In this document: positions 16,174-25,305 of the stretch, piece after piece
Layout: each line of letters opens with the position of its first letter
Position numbering within the stretch: the stretch's first letter is position 1
Source: Thermococcus eurythermalis
GTDB taxonomy: Archaea; Methanobacteriota_B; Thermococci; Thermococcales; Thermococcaceae
Length of the DNA stretch: 64,000 nt
Reading direction: 5' to 3'
NCBI RefSeq assembly: GCF_000769655.1
Contig: NZ_CP008887.1
Coordinates: forward strand, 496,001-560,000
The notes under the pieces: model-generated
Seen by the model: the letters and a program-made list of their open reading frames with translations, nothing else
Databases searched by the model: none
Told to the model about the DNA's origin: nothing
Program-made: the position numbers and the translations under genes

Positions 16174-19100
16174 TCACTCTGTGGTGACCGTGGCGAACTG
16201 GGTGAATGTATCCGCGTCGCCCCACTCCTGGCCTGGCTCGGTGTCCTTGACCGCGTCCTGGAGCGGTAGCGAGTCAACCGCCGAGTCGCCGGCGCCCTGT
16301 CCGGTGACGTAGGCGACAATGTTTATCTCTCCTGGCTTGACGCCGAGGGCTTCCCACGGAATCGCTATCTCAAGGGTCTGGAGGCCGTCTTCTGCTCCGC
16401 CGGTGTAGGCGTAGAACCCCACTAACTGGAGGTCCTTGTACTCCCAGCCGGTTCCATTCCAGAGGACGAGCTGGGCGCTGGTTATCGTGCTGGTTCCGGG
16501 GTCTCCGAAGAATTCTCCGTTCCAGAAGAAGTACAGCTGAGCGTCTATTCCCCTGCTGAAGCTGACCTTCTTGCCCCAGGAGTCCTGGTCTCCGGTGTAG
16601 CCGCCGTCCTTGTAGTCCAGCGAGATGCCGTAGGCAATCCTCCAGGAGGCCCTGTTCTCGGTTGTTAGGGCTATGTAGAGGAACTGGTCGTCGTAGTCAA
16701 CGTAGAGGGCCTTGAGGTCTGCTCCGTCCTGTCCATAGCCGGCCTCATCAACGGCCACCTGCGGAACGCTCCAGTCGTCTAGGTTTCCGTCTATGGTCTT
16801 TGTGAGGTTCTTGGAGAGCTCCTCGAGGTGCTGGAGCTTTTCGAAGTTGCCCTCTTCAACCGTCACCTTTAGAGCTTCCATTTCCTTGAGTACTCTCTTC
16901 AGCCCAGTGTATGCGCGGAATATCTTGAGTGAGGCTCCGAAAGCGGCGTTTCCTTTATCAATGCTCTCCTTGCCCTCGTTGTAGAGTTTGAGGAGGTCTG
17001 TTACGGTGTCTTCATATTCCCTGACTTTCTCCGCGATTTCATCTGGGAGGGTCGCGTTCTCGAAGTACTCGCGGAGCTCAAGGTAGCGCTCGTAGTCGTT
17101 CTTGAAGTGCCAGACTCCGTAGTACCTGTTTAGGGCGATGAAGTTACCCCAGAACTCCTGCAGCTCCATTTTCCTGCGCACTAGGGTGTAGTCTACGGCG
17201 TTTGCCTCCTTGACTATACCGTTGGTCTCGATTTTGATGTAGTAGTCGAGGTATCCGTCAAGGACTTCATCCTTTGTAGGCTTGTCGCTCAGCACGTCAA
17301 CGGCGTCGCTGATGTCGTCGTCGTTGAAGGGGTCTCCAAAGTTCCAGACTCCACCTCCCCAGCTTAGGCCGGTGGCAACCTGGAAGCTGAACTTGGTCGC
17401 TCCACCGAAGACCTCCACCGGAACCTTGACCTCAACTGTGTTCGCGGTGAGGTTTACGGCAACGACTGCCCCATTCACTGTGACTATGTTGTTGTCAGGG
17501 TCTATGAAGTACAGCATGGACTCAACGCTGTTGCCCGCGGGCATTACAGCGGTGTCGCCGGTGCATCCCGAGCACTTGAGGTTAACCGCCATCTGGATGT
17601 CCCACTCTATAACCGAACCCGTGTCCATGCTACCCGCGAAACGCCCGGCTTTTCCACCGTCCCTGTAGTCTATGGGGACGGCTATGAACGTTGCTCCGTT
17701 TGCTCCGAGCTTCATGTTGCTCATGTTTCTGAACTTGAAGAGGAAGTAGACGTAGTGGTCGTCCTTTGTAACGGCCACCTCTGTGAGGTCTGCATGGCTT
17801 GAAGTGTAGTCGGTTTCTGAGAGATAGATGTCTTTGTCAGTCCTGTGGTCGTTCTCAGCGTCCTTCCAGATGAACGTGCCGCTGACTACGTCGTAGGTGT
17901 TGTTTGACAGCTCTGCGGTTGGCCAGTCGTCCGGGTTGCCGTCAACCTCTATTTTTCCAACCCACACCACATCAACGTCCATTGTGATGACGTTGTTGTC
18001 CTCGTTGGCCTCCTCGATAAGGTTGTCCTCATCCACCGTAACCTTCAGCGTGTACCGGCCAGTTTCGTTTGGTTTCCACGTGAAAGTGAGCTCCCTCTCC
18101 TCTCCGGCACCGAGGTCTACCGTCCAGTTGGAGATGAGTGTGTCGTTTACGTAGGCCCTGACCTCAGCATCGGAGGCCGGAAGGGAACCGAGGTTCTTCA
18201 CGGTGACACGGTATTCGGTCGTTCTGTTGAGTCCCGCGATAGTGGGGCCGGTTATACTGGCGGTGAGGTCTGCCATAAGGAACCATTCACAGAGAAACAT
18301 ATTGGTAAGTATGTCTTGGTCTGTCCATTCGCTGTTTATGTTTGAGTAGTCTATTGCGGGGTCAATTGGAAGAGTGTCAACTGCAGAGTCTCCGTCATTG
18401 TTTCCTGCAATCCATGAAATTATTGCGAACTTTGAACGCTTTCCTCCGAGGGCTGACCAGGGTATTTTTATTTCTATGGTCTGGATTCCTTGGTCTCCTC
18501 CGACATAAGCGTAGTCTCCGATGTCTTTTACGTTACCCATGCTTCCCCATCCGCTTCCAGTCCAGTCATGCATTCCCATCCAGGTAATCTCGCCATTTTG
18601 AGCTTCAGCGTAGATTATGTAATCTGGGAGGAACTGTCCTGAGAACTGTATATTTTTCGCCCAGGGGTCTGTGGTTCCACCATTGCCACTTCCGGGGTCA
18701 ACATCGATGGCTATGCCATAGTCTGGCCACCACTTTTCGGTATTGTTCGTTTTTATCGCAATGTAAAGATACTGATCGTCCCATGAGATGTACATCTTGT
18801 CTAAGTTAGCTCCAGCCAGCCCATTGTCATGTCCGACAACTACGATGTCGGAGGTGTCCCAGTCGTTCAGGTCGCCATCTATAGTCTTGGGTGCGACTGA
18901 GATTTCCGCGAGGCTAGTGAGTATGTCTCCGTCCGTCCATTCTCCGTCTCCAGCTGTCGGGTAATCAACATCGGGATCAACGGGGAGAGTGTCTATTGCC
19001 GAGCTGTGGGCGCCATCTCCCGCGAGCCAGGCGATTAGAGCAATTTTCTCTGGGCGCCCGCCGAGGGCCTCCCAGGGGATTGCAAGCTCCACCGTTCCAA

Positions 19101-19629
19101 ATGATGGGTCCGGAGATGATGCGTACTTGACGTTTCCTATCCCAACGTCGTCCCAGCCGTTTCCGTTCCAGTGCTTGAAGTCTCCACCGCCGATTCTCTG
19201 GTTCCCGGAGTCGTACCAGAAGTAGAGCTCGTAGTCTATTGCGTAGCCTCCCCCGAAACCGATGTTCCGCCACCAGATGTCCTCAAAACCGTTCGAGGGG
19301 TCGCCATCCTGGTCGGCCCCGACGTAGCCGTTCCCAGTTCCGGGGTCGATGTCAATTCCAACTCCGAGGACGGTGTTCCAGTGTTCGGTGTTGTTCGTCT
19401 TTATCGCGATGTAGAGGTACTGGTCGTCCCAGGCAACGTAAAGCCTGTCAAGGTTGGCCCCGGCAAGGCCGGTGTCCTGCCCGACCGCTATTAGGTCGCT
19501 TGCCGTCCAGTCGTTTAGATTACCATCTATAGTCTTCGTGCCGTACATGGCACTTACAAAACTATCTGTAGGATGCACTAAACCGAGCAGCAACAGAAAA
19601 ACCAACAGGATTGCAGTTGTTTTTCTCAT
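16174..19629 (-). CDS. Secreted multi-domain protein with repeated CBM9/glucodextranase-like domains and CARDB
   Basis: An 1151-residue exported protein. ATG 19629 gives a signal peptide (KTTAILLVFLLLLGLVHP) and is preceded by GGGTGGT. At least three copies of a beta-sandwich beginning KTIDGxLxDW and containing YVAWDDQYLYIAIKTNN and IEIPWEALGG occur (about residues 20-190, 195-380 and 965-1150), like the C-terminal sugar-binding domain of glucodextranases and CBM9. A CARDB domain follows at about 395-500 and another DOMON-like domain at about 510-740, then a helical linker. No catalytic motif was seen. It is divergent from the GH57 enzyme and probably binds starch or glycans at the cell surface. 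Confidence 0.82.
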   Translation of the reverse strand: MRKTTAILLVFLLLLGLVHPTDSFVSAMYGTKTIDGNLNDWTASDLIAVGQDTGLAGANLDRLYVAWDDQYLYIAIKTNNTEHWNTVLGVGIDIDPGTGNGYVGADQDGDPSNGFEDIWWRNIGFGGGYAIDYELYFWYDSGNQRIGGGDFKHWNGNGWDDVGIGNVKYASSPDPSFGTVELAIPWEALGGRPEKIALIAWLAGDGAHSSAIDTLPVDPDVDYPTAGDGEWTDGDILTSLAEISVAPKTIDGDLNDWDTSDIVVVGHDNGLAGANLDKMYISWDDQYLYIAIKTNNTEKWWPDYGIAIDVDPGSGNGGTTDPWAKNIQFSGQFLPDYIIYAEAQNGEITWMGMHDWTGSGWGSMGNVKDIGDYAYVGGDQGIQTIEIKIPWSALGGKRSKFAIISWIAGNNDGDSAVDTLPIDPAIDYSNINSEWTDQDILTNMFLCEWFLMADLTASITGPTIAGLNRTTEYRVTVKNLGSLPASDAEVRAYVNDTLISNWTVDLGAGEERELTFTWKPNETGRYTLKVTVDEDNLIEEANEDNNVITMDVDVVWVGKIEVDGNPDDWPTAELSNNTYDVVSGTFIWKDAENDHRTDKDIYLSETDYTSSHADLTEVAVTKDDHYVYFLFKFRNMSNMKLGANGATFIAVPIDYRDGGKAGRFAGSMDTGSVIEWDIQMAVNLKCSGCTGDTAVMPAGNSVESMLYFIDPDNNIVTVNGAVVAVNLTANTVEVKVPVEVFGGATKFSFQVATGLSWGGGVWNFGDPFNDDDISDAVDVLSDKPTKDEVLDGYLDYYIKIETNGIVKEANAVDYTLVRRKMELQEFWGNFIALNRYYGVWHFKNDYERYLELREYFENATLPDEIAEKVREYEDTVTDLLKLYNEGKESIDKGNAAFGASLKIFRAYTGLKRVLKEMEALKVTVEEGNFEKLQHLEELSKNLTKTIDGNLDDWSVPQVAVDEAGYGQDGADLKALYVDYDDQFLYIALTTENRASWRIAYGISLDYKDGGYTGDQDSWGKKVSFSRGIDAQLYFFWNGEFFGDPGTSTITSAQLVLWNGTGWEYKDLQLVGFYAYTGGAEDGLQTLEIAIPWEALGVKPGEINIVAYVTGQGAGDSAVDSLPLQDAVKDTEPGQEWGDADTFTQFATVTTE

Positions 19630-19671
19630 CGTACCACCCCCAATGTGTGGAAGTCCCACGGGTGTGCAATA

Positions 19672-19686
19672 GTCACCTACAGTGAC
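19672..19686. promoter_or_regulatory. Imperfect TGM-like inverted repeat
   Basis: GTCAC-N5-GTGAC is a perfect 5-bp inverted repeat with a 5-base centre. It has the architecture of the Thermococcales glycolytic motif but differs at one or two bases in each half. It lies about 43 bases before the start of the CBM9-like gene, so it may bring that gene under the same sugar-responsive regulator. Confidence 0.45.
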
Positions 19687-19701
19687 AGATGAAAGAAAAG
19701 G

Positions 19702-19709
19702 TTTATATG
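19702..19709 (+). promoter_or_regulatory. TATA box of the GH57 gene
   Basis: TTTATATG lies about 52 bases before ATG 19762. Transcription would begin near 19730, inside the TGM operator. Confidence 0.5.
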
Positions 19710-19721
19710 TCTTTCTTTTAA

Positions 19722-19738
19722 TATCACTGCTAGTGATA
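19722..19738. promoter_or_regulatory. Thermococcales glycolytic motif (Tgr/TrmBL1 operator)
   Basis: TATCAC-N5-GTGATA is an exact match to the motif bound by Tgr (TrmBL1). It lies downstream of the TATA box and across the predicted transcription start of the GH57 gene. In the known Thermococcus scheme this position means repression that is lifted by maltooligosaccharides. Confidence 0.85.
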
Positions 19739-19761
19739 ACATTGGTCAGAGGGTGGTTGCC

Positions 19762-21720
19762 ATGGTGAACTTTATCTTTGGAATCCACAACCACCAGCCC
19801 TTGGGAAACTTTGGCTGGGTCTTTGAGAGTGCTTATGAAAGGTCGTACAGGCCCTTCATGGAGACACTGGAAGAGTACCCGAACATGAAGGTCGCGGCCC
19901 ACTACTCCGGCCCGCTCCTTGAGTGGCTAGCCGAAAACAAGCCCGAGCACATAGACCTCCTCAGGAGCCTCGTGAAGAGGGGACAGCTTGAGATAGTCGT
20001 TGCCGGCTTCTACGAACCGGTACTCGCGGCCATCCCGAAGGAGGACAGGATAGAGCAGATAAAGCTCCTCAAGGACTTCGCAAAGAAGCTCGGCTACGAC
20101 GCAAGGGGTGTCTGGCTCACAGAGCGCGTCTGGCAGCCAGAGCTCGTTAAGAGCCTCCGCGAGGCTGGGATTGACTACGTCATCGTTGATGACTACCACT
20201 TCATGAGCGCCGGCCTGAGCAGGGAGGAGCTCTACTGGCCCTACTACACCGAGGACGGGGGAGAGGTCATAACGGTCTTCCCGATAGACGAGAAGCTCCG
20301 CTACTTAATCCCGTTCAGACCGGTCGAGAAGACTATAGAGTACCTCCACAGCCTCGACGACGGTGATGAGAGCAAGGTCACGGTTTTCCACGACGACGGC
20401 GAGAAGTTCGGTGTCTGGCCTGGAACGTACGAGTGGGTCTACGAGAAGGGCTGGCTCAGGGAGTTCTTTGACAGGGTCTCAAGCGACGAGAGGATAAACC
20501 TCACCCTCTACTCGGAGTACCTCAAGAGGTTCAAACCAAAGGGTCTCGTCTATCTACCCATAGCTTCTTACTTCGAGATGAGCGAGTGGTCGCTCCCGGC
20601 CAAGCAGGCTAAGCTCTTCGTCGAGTTCGTCGAGAAGCTGAAGGAGGGGGGACAGTTCGAGCGCTACCGCATATTCGTCCGCGGCGGAATCTGGAAGAAC
20701 TTCTTCTTCAAGTACCCGGAGAGCAACTACATGCACAAGCGCATGCTCATGGTGAGCAAGCTGGTGAGGGAAAACCCTGAGGCCAGGCACTTCGTCCTCA
20801 AGGCCCAGTGCAATGACGCCTACTGGCACGGCGTCTTCGGTGGCGTCTACCTGCCTCACCTTAGGAGGGCCATCTGGGAGAACATCATCAAGGCCAACAG
20901 CCACGTTTCCACCGGAAGCTTCGTGAGGGATATTGACTTCGACGGTCGCGATGAGGTCTTCCTTGAGAACGGGAACTTCTACGCGGTCTTCAAGCCCGCC
21001 TACGGTGGAGCCCTCTTCGAGCTCAGCTCCAAGAGGAAGGCAGTCAACTACAACGACGTGCTCATGAGGCGCTGGGAGCACTACCACGAGGTTCCTGAGG
21101 CGGCCACGCCGGAGGAGGAGAGCGAAGAGGGTGTTGCTAGCATACACGAGCTCGGCAGGCAGATACCTGAGGAGATCAGGCGCGAATTAGCGTACGACAG
21201 CTACCTTAGGGCTATCCTCCAGGATCACTTCCTCGACCTGGAGACCACCCTCGACGAGTACCGCCTCAACAGGTACGTTGAGCTCGGTGACTTCCTTGCT
21301 GGCGCCTACGACTACAGCCTCTTCGAAGGCGGTGTCGCCCTTGAGCGCGACGGCACCGTCGCAGGGAAACCTGCGAGGGTCGAGAAGACCTTCCACATGA
21401 CTGAGGACGGCTTCGTCGTGGACTACGCCGTGAGGAGCGACGTAAAAGCTCTCTTCGGCGTCGAGCTTAACTTAGCCGTCCACAGCGTCATGGAGGAGCC
21501 CGCTGAATTCGAGGCAGATAAGTTCGAGGTGAACGACCCGTACGGCATCGGAAAGGTCGCCATAGAGCTCGACAAAAAGGCGAGAGTGTGGAAGTTCCCG
21601 ATAAAGACCCTCAGCCAGAGCGAGAGCGGCTGGGACTTCATCCAGCAGGGCGTCAGCTACACGGTGCTCTTCCCGGTCGGGGGGGAGCTGAGGTTCAGGC
21701 TCTCCTTCAGAGAACGCTAG
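19762..21720 (+). CDS. 4-alpha-glucanotransferase, GH57
   Basis: A 652-residue enzyme closely resembling the Thermococcus litoralis 4-alpha-glucanotransferase along its length. GIHNHQPLGNFGW is GH57 region 1, WLTERVWQPE carries the nucleophile (Glu121 here, Glu123 in T. litoralis) and VFHDDGEKFG carries the acid/base Asp212. The C-terminal beta-sandwich starts near residue 390. It transfers maltooligosaccharide segments between glucans (EC 2.4.1.25) in maltodextrin and glycogen use. ATG 19762 is preceded by GGGTGGT. Control is by the TGM operator at 19722-19738. The stop codon overlaps the stop of the converging DUF257 gene. Confidence 0.95.
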   Translation: MVNFIFGIHNHQPLGNFGWVFESAYERSYRPFMETLEEYPNMKVAAHYSGPLLEWLAENKPEHIDLLRSLVKRGQLEIVVAGFYEPVLAAIPKEDRIEQIKLLKDFAKKLGYDARGVWLTERVWQPELVKSLREAGIDYVIVDDYHFMSAGLSREELYWPYYTEDGGEVITVFPIDEKLRYLIPFRPVEKTIEYLHSLDDGDESKVTVFHDDGEKFGVWPGTYEWVYEKGWLREFFDRVSSDERINLTLYSEYLKRFKPKGLVYLPIASYFEMSEWSLPAKQAKLFVEFVEKLKEGGQFERYRIFVRGGIWKNFFFKYPESNYMHKRMLMVSKLVRENPEARHFVLKAQCNDAYWHGVFGGVYLPHLRRAIWENIIKANSHVSTGSFVRDIDFDGRDEVFLENGNFYAVFKPAYGGALFELSSKRKAVNYNDVLMRRWEHYHEVPEAATPEEESEEGVASIHELGRQIPEEIRRELAYDSYLRAILQDHFLDLETTLDEYRLNRYVELGDFLAGAYDYSLFEGGVALERDGTVAGKPARVEKTFHMTEDGFVVDYAVRSDVKALFGVELNLAVHSVMEEPAEFEADKFEVNDPYGIGKVAIELDKKARVWKFPIKTLSQSESGWDFIQQGVSYTVLFPVGGELRFRLSFRER

Positions 21721-22367
21721 ACCCTGAGGGAGACCCCCTCCATGTCCTTTCTTATTGACTTGACGACGTTGAACTCCGACATTCTTCCCAGGGACGACAC
21801 CCTAATGACCGTCGTGGCAACGTCTTCCAAGAGCCCCAGGAGAAACTTTCTGCTCTCATCTAGCAGGGACGTCTTGATGAGGTGAACCGCCAGCCTGTCC
21901 TCGTTTCCAACGTATTGGGCTAGGAGGCTGAGGAGCAGATGAACGTTTTTGGGCACCACCTCTGAAGTCGCGAAGAGCTTCTCGATACCCAAGGCTATCG
22001 TTAGAACGGGTGCGTTTTCCTCCACGAACTTCTCGTACGCCTCTTTAAACTTTCCCATCAGTATGACAGGTTCGCTGAGGTCGCTTATCCAGGCAACGAC
22101 ATTTCCGTTCTTTATTTTCCCTCCTATCTTTATGACGTTGACGTTCTCAAACGTCTCGCCATCGAAGCCTGCCAGCTTGGCCTTGGCCTTTATGAGGTGC
22201 AGGGAATCAATGACATCAACAACGAGAACTGTGTATCCTTTGGAAAGTCCCCAGGTTATGAGGTGGTGCAACCCAAAGTACTGGTCTTTAACGTCCGTTC
22301 TCTCTATCAGCACGATTTCCCCCGGCTTTAGTGAATCCCATAGGCCGTTGATGACGTTCCCGAGCAT
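21717..22367 (-). CDS. DUF257 family protein
   Basis: A 216-residue protein of the Thermococcales-specific DUF257 family: LKPGEIVLIERTDVKDQYFG (strand 1), VLVVDVIDSLHL (strand 2), then VNVIKIGGKIKNGNVVAWI and VLTIALGIEKL. The strand order resembles a RecA/KaiC core, but the loop after strand 1 lacks a Walker A motif. Function unknown. A GGGGTGG site precedes ATG 22367, with a TATATAAA box further upstream at about 22415-22422. Its stop CTAG is shared with the converging GH57 gene. Confidence 0.88.
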   Translation of the reverse strand: MLGNVINGLWDSLKPGEIVLIERTDVKDQYFGLHHLITWGLSKGYTVLVVDVIDSLHLIKAKAKLAGFDGETFENVNVIKIGGKIKNGNVVAWISDLSEPVILMGKFKEAYEKFVEENAPVLTIALGIEKLFATSEVVPKNVHLLLSLLAQYVGNEDRLAVHLIKTSLLDESRKFLLGLLEDVATTVIRVSSLGRMSEFNVVKSIRKDMEGVSLRV

Positions 22368-22502
22368 TCGTCCACCCCCTTTGATAACTTTGGGTTAGTT
22401 TATGCCCTCGGGGTATATAAACGATTCGAAATACCATCGGGGGGGGCTAAATAAAAAAAGAAAACCCGTTTGCAAGCCATTACATTTTTCTTTCGAAAGC
22501 CC

Positions 22503-22558
22503 GCTTCCGAATGAATGGGCAAACCATCTTAGAGGTCTACCGTTTACCCAGCGGAAGC
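22503..22558. ncRNA. Long imperfect hairpin in an intergenic region
   Basis: GCTTCCG (22503-22509) pairs with CGGAAGC (22552-22558) and GGGCAAAC (22517-22524) pairs with GTTTACCC (22542-22549, one G-T), with a 7/2-nt internal loop and a 17-nt apical loop. The element lies in a gap of about 210 bases between the DUF257 and PTPS-related genes. It could be a small RNA or an mRNA 3'-end structure; the strand is uncertain and it does not fit C/D or H/ACA rules. Confidence 0.35.
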
Positions 22559-22578
22559 CTCGGATAGGGTGGCCCTCA

Positions 22579-24834
22579 TCACAGCTCAGGGCCCGAAAGT
22601 CTCCTCATCGGTGCGAACTCCAGCAGTGTGTAGGCTGCGATTATTGCCCATGCGAGGGCCGAATAGTAGCGGAGTTTGATGAATGGGTCAATGAACGCGG
22701 CGCTGATTTCAGAGCTTCCAGCCCCGACGCTTACGAGCGTAAGCCCCGTCCTGTCGTCCCTTACGACATTGGCCTCGCGCCCGTTTACCTTTACTTTCCA
22801 GTGGGGGAAGTAAGCCTCCGATACCCTTAAGAGCACGGGCTTTTTGGCCGTTATCCTGAACGAATACCGGCCGTCCCCGCGGACGAGTTGGTCTATCTGA
22901 ATCCGGGCCTCCTCTTGGGGGATAAGGCTCTTCAGGACTTCCAGCTCGTACTGGGAGCCCGTGTAGGCTATGTGGTACAGGAAGTTGCCTCCGAGGACGT
23001 AGAGGGTTCCGTTTCCAATCTGTTTGGCCCCTATCAGCGTCCACTTTCCCATGCTCACTATTGGGCTCACGTTCGTGAACACCGGCCCGTACCACGGGAA
23101 ATCCCCGTACCTGAAAGACGCGAAGCGGGAGACGTTGTAGACCTCGGAGGAGAGCTCTGAAGCGTTTATCGGCCTTACCTGAGCTCTGACTCCGAAGAGC
23201 GTGTCTGTGCTTTCAGGGACCCATATGAGCGTCCCTCCGCTTTTTACGAACTCCCAGAGATTTTCTGCCGTGTGGTTGTCCGGGTTGCCTGAATAGATAA
23301 CGGCGATTACCCCCGAGAGGTTCGAGGGGAGCTCTTCGGTGTACGCGTAGTCGAGGGGCAGGTCATAGAAGTGGCCGGCCATGAGGGTTGAAACCGGCTG
23401 GACGAAGCTCACGTTGGAGTCATAGACCCTGCACCCTCCTACGGTATGTCGGTATGTGTAACCGTAGGGTGCGGTATCCGTGCAGCTTATGAAGAATCTC
23501 ACCGCGTATGCTCTGAGATACGGAGTCGCGTTCTTTCCTGTCTCCAGGAGAGACCACATCCGCCATTCTCCGTCTCCGGCGGGGTTTCCCTCATGGTACC
23601 AGCCATTCATTGTACCCTTTGAACTTAGAACAGGAAGGTAGCTGTAATGGGCAACCCCTAAAAGGGGGTACAGTGTGAACCTCCAGTCGTCCCCGGGCTG
23701 TTCTCTGAGAAATCTTCCAATCTCAACTAAATTTTGGGGGTAAGGCCCAATATCGGGCATTAGCACCGCTGTTGGAATTGCCGCAATAAGCACCAGAGCG
23801 AGTCCAGCAATGGCTTTTGGCCTCGGCTTCATGCCCTCAAGGGAGTCCGCTACAATCAGGGGCACTAAAATTGATGTAACGTCGAGCCATCTGTATGGCG
23901 GGATGAGTGATACAATGGGAAGGTGGTAGAGCCATCTGGTTGGGGAATACTGGCCGAGTGATAGGTACGCGAATGTCCCGATCAGTGTAACTTTTTTTGT
24001 ATCCAATTTCTGCCTCCGGATTCCGATTGCCACTGCTGTGGCCAGTAATGCCACCATAAAGATTCCTGGGGGAGTTATGAACCGGTCGGGGGACACGCTG
24101 TATCCATGAAAGAGCCATTTGTTTGTGGATATGTTCCAAAAGTGTGTCCATTCCCTGTCATAGAAGAAAGGTATGTACCAGAATGCGGTGAGAAAGATTA
24201 CCGCCCCCGTGACCCTCAGGGCGTTCCCGATAGCACGGAGCTCCGTAAGGCTCTCCCAGTGCAGTGCGAGTGCGAGGATGAGGAGGGGAATCACAATTGA
24301 GTGGTGGGTGATGACGACCAGCGAAATCGAGAGGGCCGAGAGGAGCAGGTATCTCTCCCTGTATTCCCGCAGGAGGAGGACTCCGAGGAGGAAGAGAGGG
24401 GCAAGATGGATGGCGTTCGCCCTAGGGAAGTTGCCCTCGATGTACGCGACGCCGAGGTGCCACGGGAAGAGCAGGAAAACGAGCGGTGCTACGTAGGGCT
24501 CTTTTTCAAGCCTCTTCAGGTAGGTATGCAAGGCGAGGGCACCGAGGAACGCCGTCAGCATGAGGGTCGCCGCGTAGCCCCTGACTGCACTCCCAAAAAC
24601 CTTCCCGAAGAAAGCCGCGATAATGTACGAACCGGGGGGATAGAACCTGAGGAGGGGGAAGCCCGCATACCATTCCTCTATCCACGGCTCCCAGCCGTCC
24701 TCCATTAGCTTGTGGACTTTAAAGAGGTGTCCGAGGCCGTCGCCCTTCAGGTCGGGGTTGGCTGGGGCGAAGAAGAGGGGCAGGAACTCCACCACTGAGA
24801 CAGCAAGCAAAAGGAGGACGTACCCCCGCTTCAT
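22579..24834 (-). CDS. 6-pyruvoyl-tetrahydropterin synthase-related membrane protein, GT-C-like
   Basis: A 751-residue protein with a dozen or so membrane segments in the first 370 residues and a soluble extracellular part at about 380-720, followed by a last membrane helix. The N-terminus (NPDLKGDGLGHLFKVHKLMEDG) has the acidic first loop usual in GT-C glycosyltransferases and the PTPS-related membrane family. It is not a pterin enzyme; the family name is historical. It probably takes part in surface glycan or lipid-linked sugar metabolism. It is translationally coupled (ATGA) to the upstream 143-residue gene and near a GT2 gene. Confidence 0.8.
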   Translation of the reverse strand: MKRGYVLLLLAVSVVEFLPLFFAPANPDLKGDGLGHLFKVHKLMEDGWEPWIEEWYAGFPLLRFYPPGSYIIAAFFGKVFGSAVRGYAATLMLTAFLGALALHTYLKRLEKEPYVAPLVFLLFPWHLGVAYIEGNFPRANAIHLAPLFLLGVLLLREYRERYLLLSALSISLVVITHHSIVIPLLILALALHWESLTELRAIGNALRVTGAVIFLTAFWYIPFFYDREWTHFWNISTNKWLFHGYSVSPDRFITPPGIFMVALLATAVAIGIRRQKLDTKKVTLIGTFAYLSLGQYSPTRWLYHLPIVSLIPPYRWLDVTSILVPLIVADSLEGMKPRPKAIAGLALVLIAAIPTAVLMPDIGPYPQNLVEIGRFLREQPGDDWRFTLYPLLGVAHYSYLPVLSSKGTMNGWYHEGNPAGDGEWRMWSLLETGKNATPYLRAYAVRFFISCTDTAPYGYTYRHTVGGCRVYDSNVSFVQPVSTLMAGHFYDLPLDYAYTEELPSNLSGVIAVIYSGNPDNHTAENLWEFVKSGGTLIWVPESTDTLFGVRAQVRPINASELSSEVYNVSRFASFRYGDFPWYGPVFTNVSPIVSMGKWTLIGAKQIGNGTLYVLGGNFLYHIAYTGSQYELEVLKSLIPQEEARIQIDQLVRGDGRYSFRITAKKPVLLRVSEAYFPHWKVKVNGREANVVRDDRTGLTLVSVGAGSSEISAAFIDPFIKLRYYSALAWAIIAAYTLLEFAPMRRLSGPEL

Positions 24835-25262
24835 CTCCCTGCCTCCAGGATTTCAATGAGCTCTGCTATCCCCTGAACTGTCGCAGAGAAGAGCCAGTTC
24901 GTCCCGTCCCACCCAATCCAGAGCCCTTCTCCGGCATGGGTGATGCCAATTCTTCCCCCTGGAACCTCTATGAAGGCCTCTTTCGGGAGTTCCCGGCCGG
25001 GCAGGATTCCCACAACGAGGGCCTTTCCAAGGTACTGGGTGAGGCCTAAAATTCTCTTTAGAACGCTTACAGCGGCTTTCTCCTCGAACCACACAAAGAT
25101 TTCTCCCGTTTTGTATTCGTGGGTCACCCTGCACCTGCGCCCACCCAGAAGAAATTCGGCAAAGTACCTTTCAGTGCTCTCGCTTTTGAGCGCCCCCTCA
25201 CCGGCCAGCTCCCTGGCCAGCCTGCCCGCGTGAGATGCCCCTATGATTTTTATCCCTGCCAT
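24831..25262 (-). CDS. Hypothetical protein, 143 aa
   Basis: A 143-residue soluble protein starting MAGIKIIGASHAGRLARELA; I do not recognise a family. It has an alpha/beta pattern with a Gly-rich first turn and a central hydrophobic strand-helix region (LGKALVVGILPGRELP). Its stop overlaps the start of the PTPS-related membrane protein (ATGA), so the two are cotranslated and probably act together. A symmetric TATATATA element at 25275-25282 lies between this gene and the divergent GT2 gene. A start further upstream at 25322 is possible but less likely. Confidence 0.65.
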   Translation of the reverse strand: MAGIKIIGASHAGRLARELAGEGALKSESTERYFAEFLLGGRRCRVTHEYKTGEIFVWFEEKAAVSVLKRILGLTQYLGKALVVGILPGRELPKEAFIEVPGGRIGITHAGEGLWIGWDGTNWLFSATVQGIAELIEILEAGR

Positions 25263-25305
25263 TTTAACCAGAGGGTATATATACTTCCAGAATAAAACCC
25301 TTGTG

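Noticed and set aside
21717-21720. Shared CTAG stop of the converging GH57 and DUF257 genes as a special signal.
   Set aside because: CTAG is its own complement, so two converging genes can share it by chance; no further structure was seen.
22510-22581. A minus-strand GTGATGA, 12-base spacer, CCGA pattern resembling half of a C/D guide RNA.
   Set aside because: No C' box or final D box follows at a usable distance, and the first box overlaps the end of the PTPS-related coding gene.
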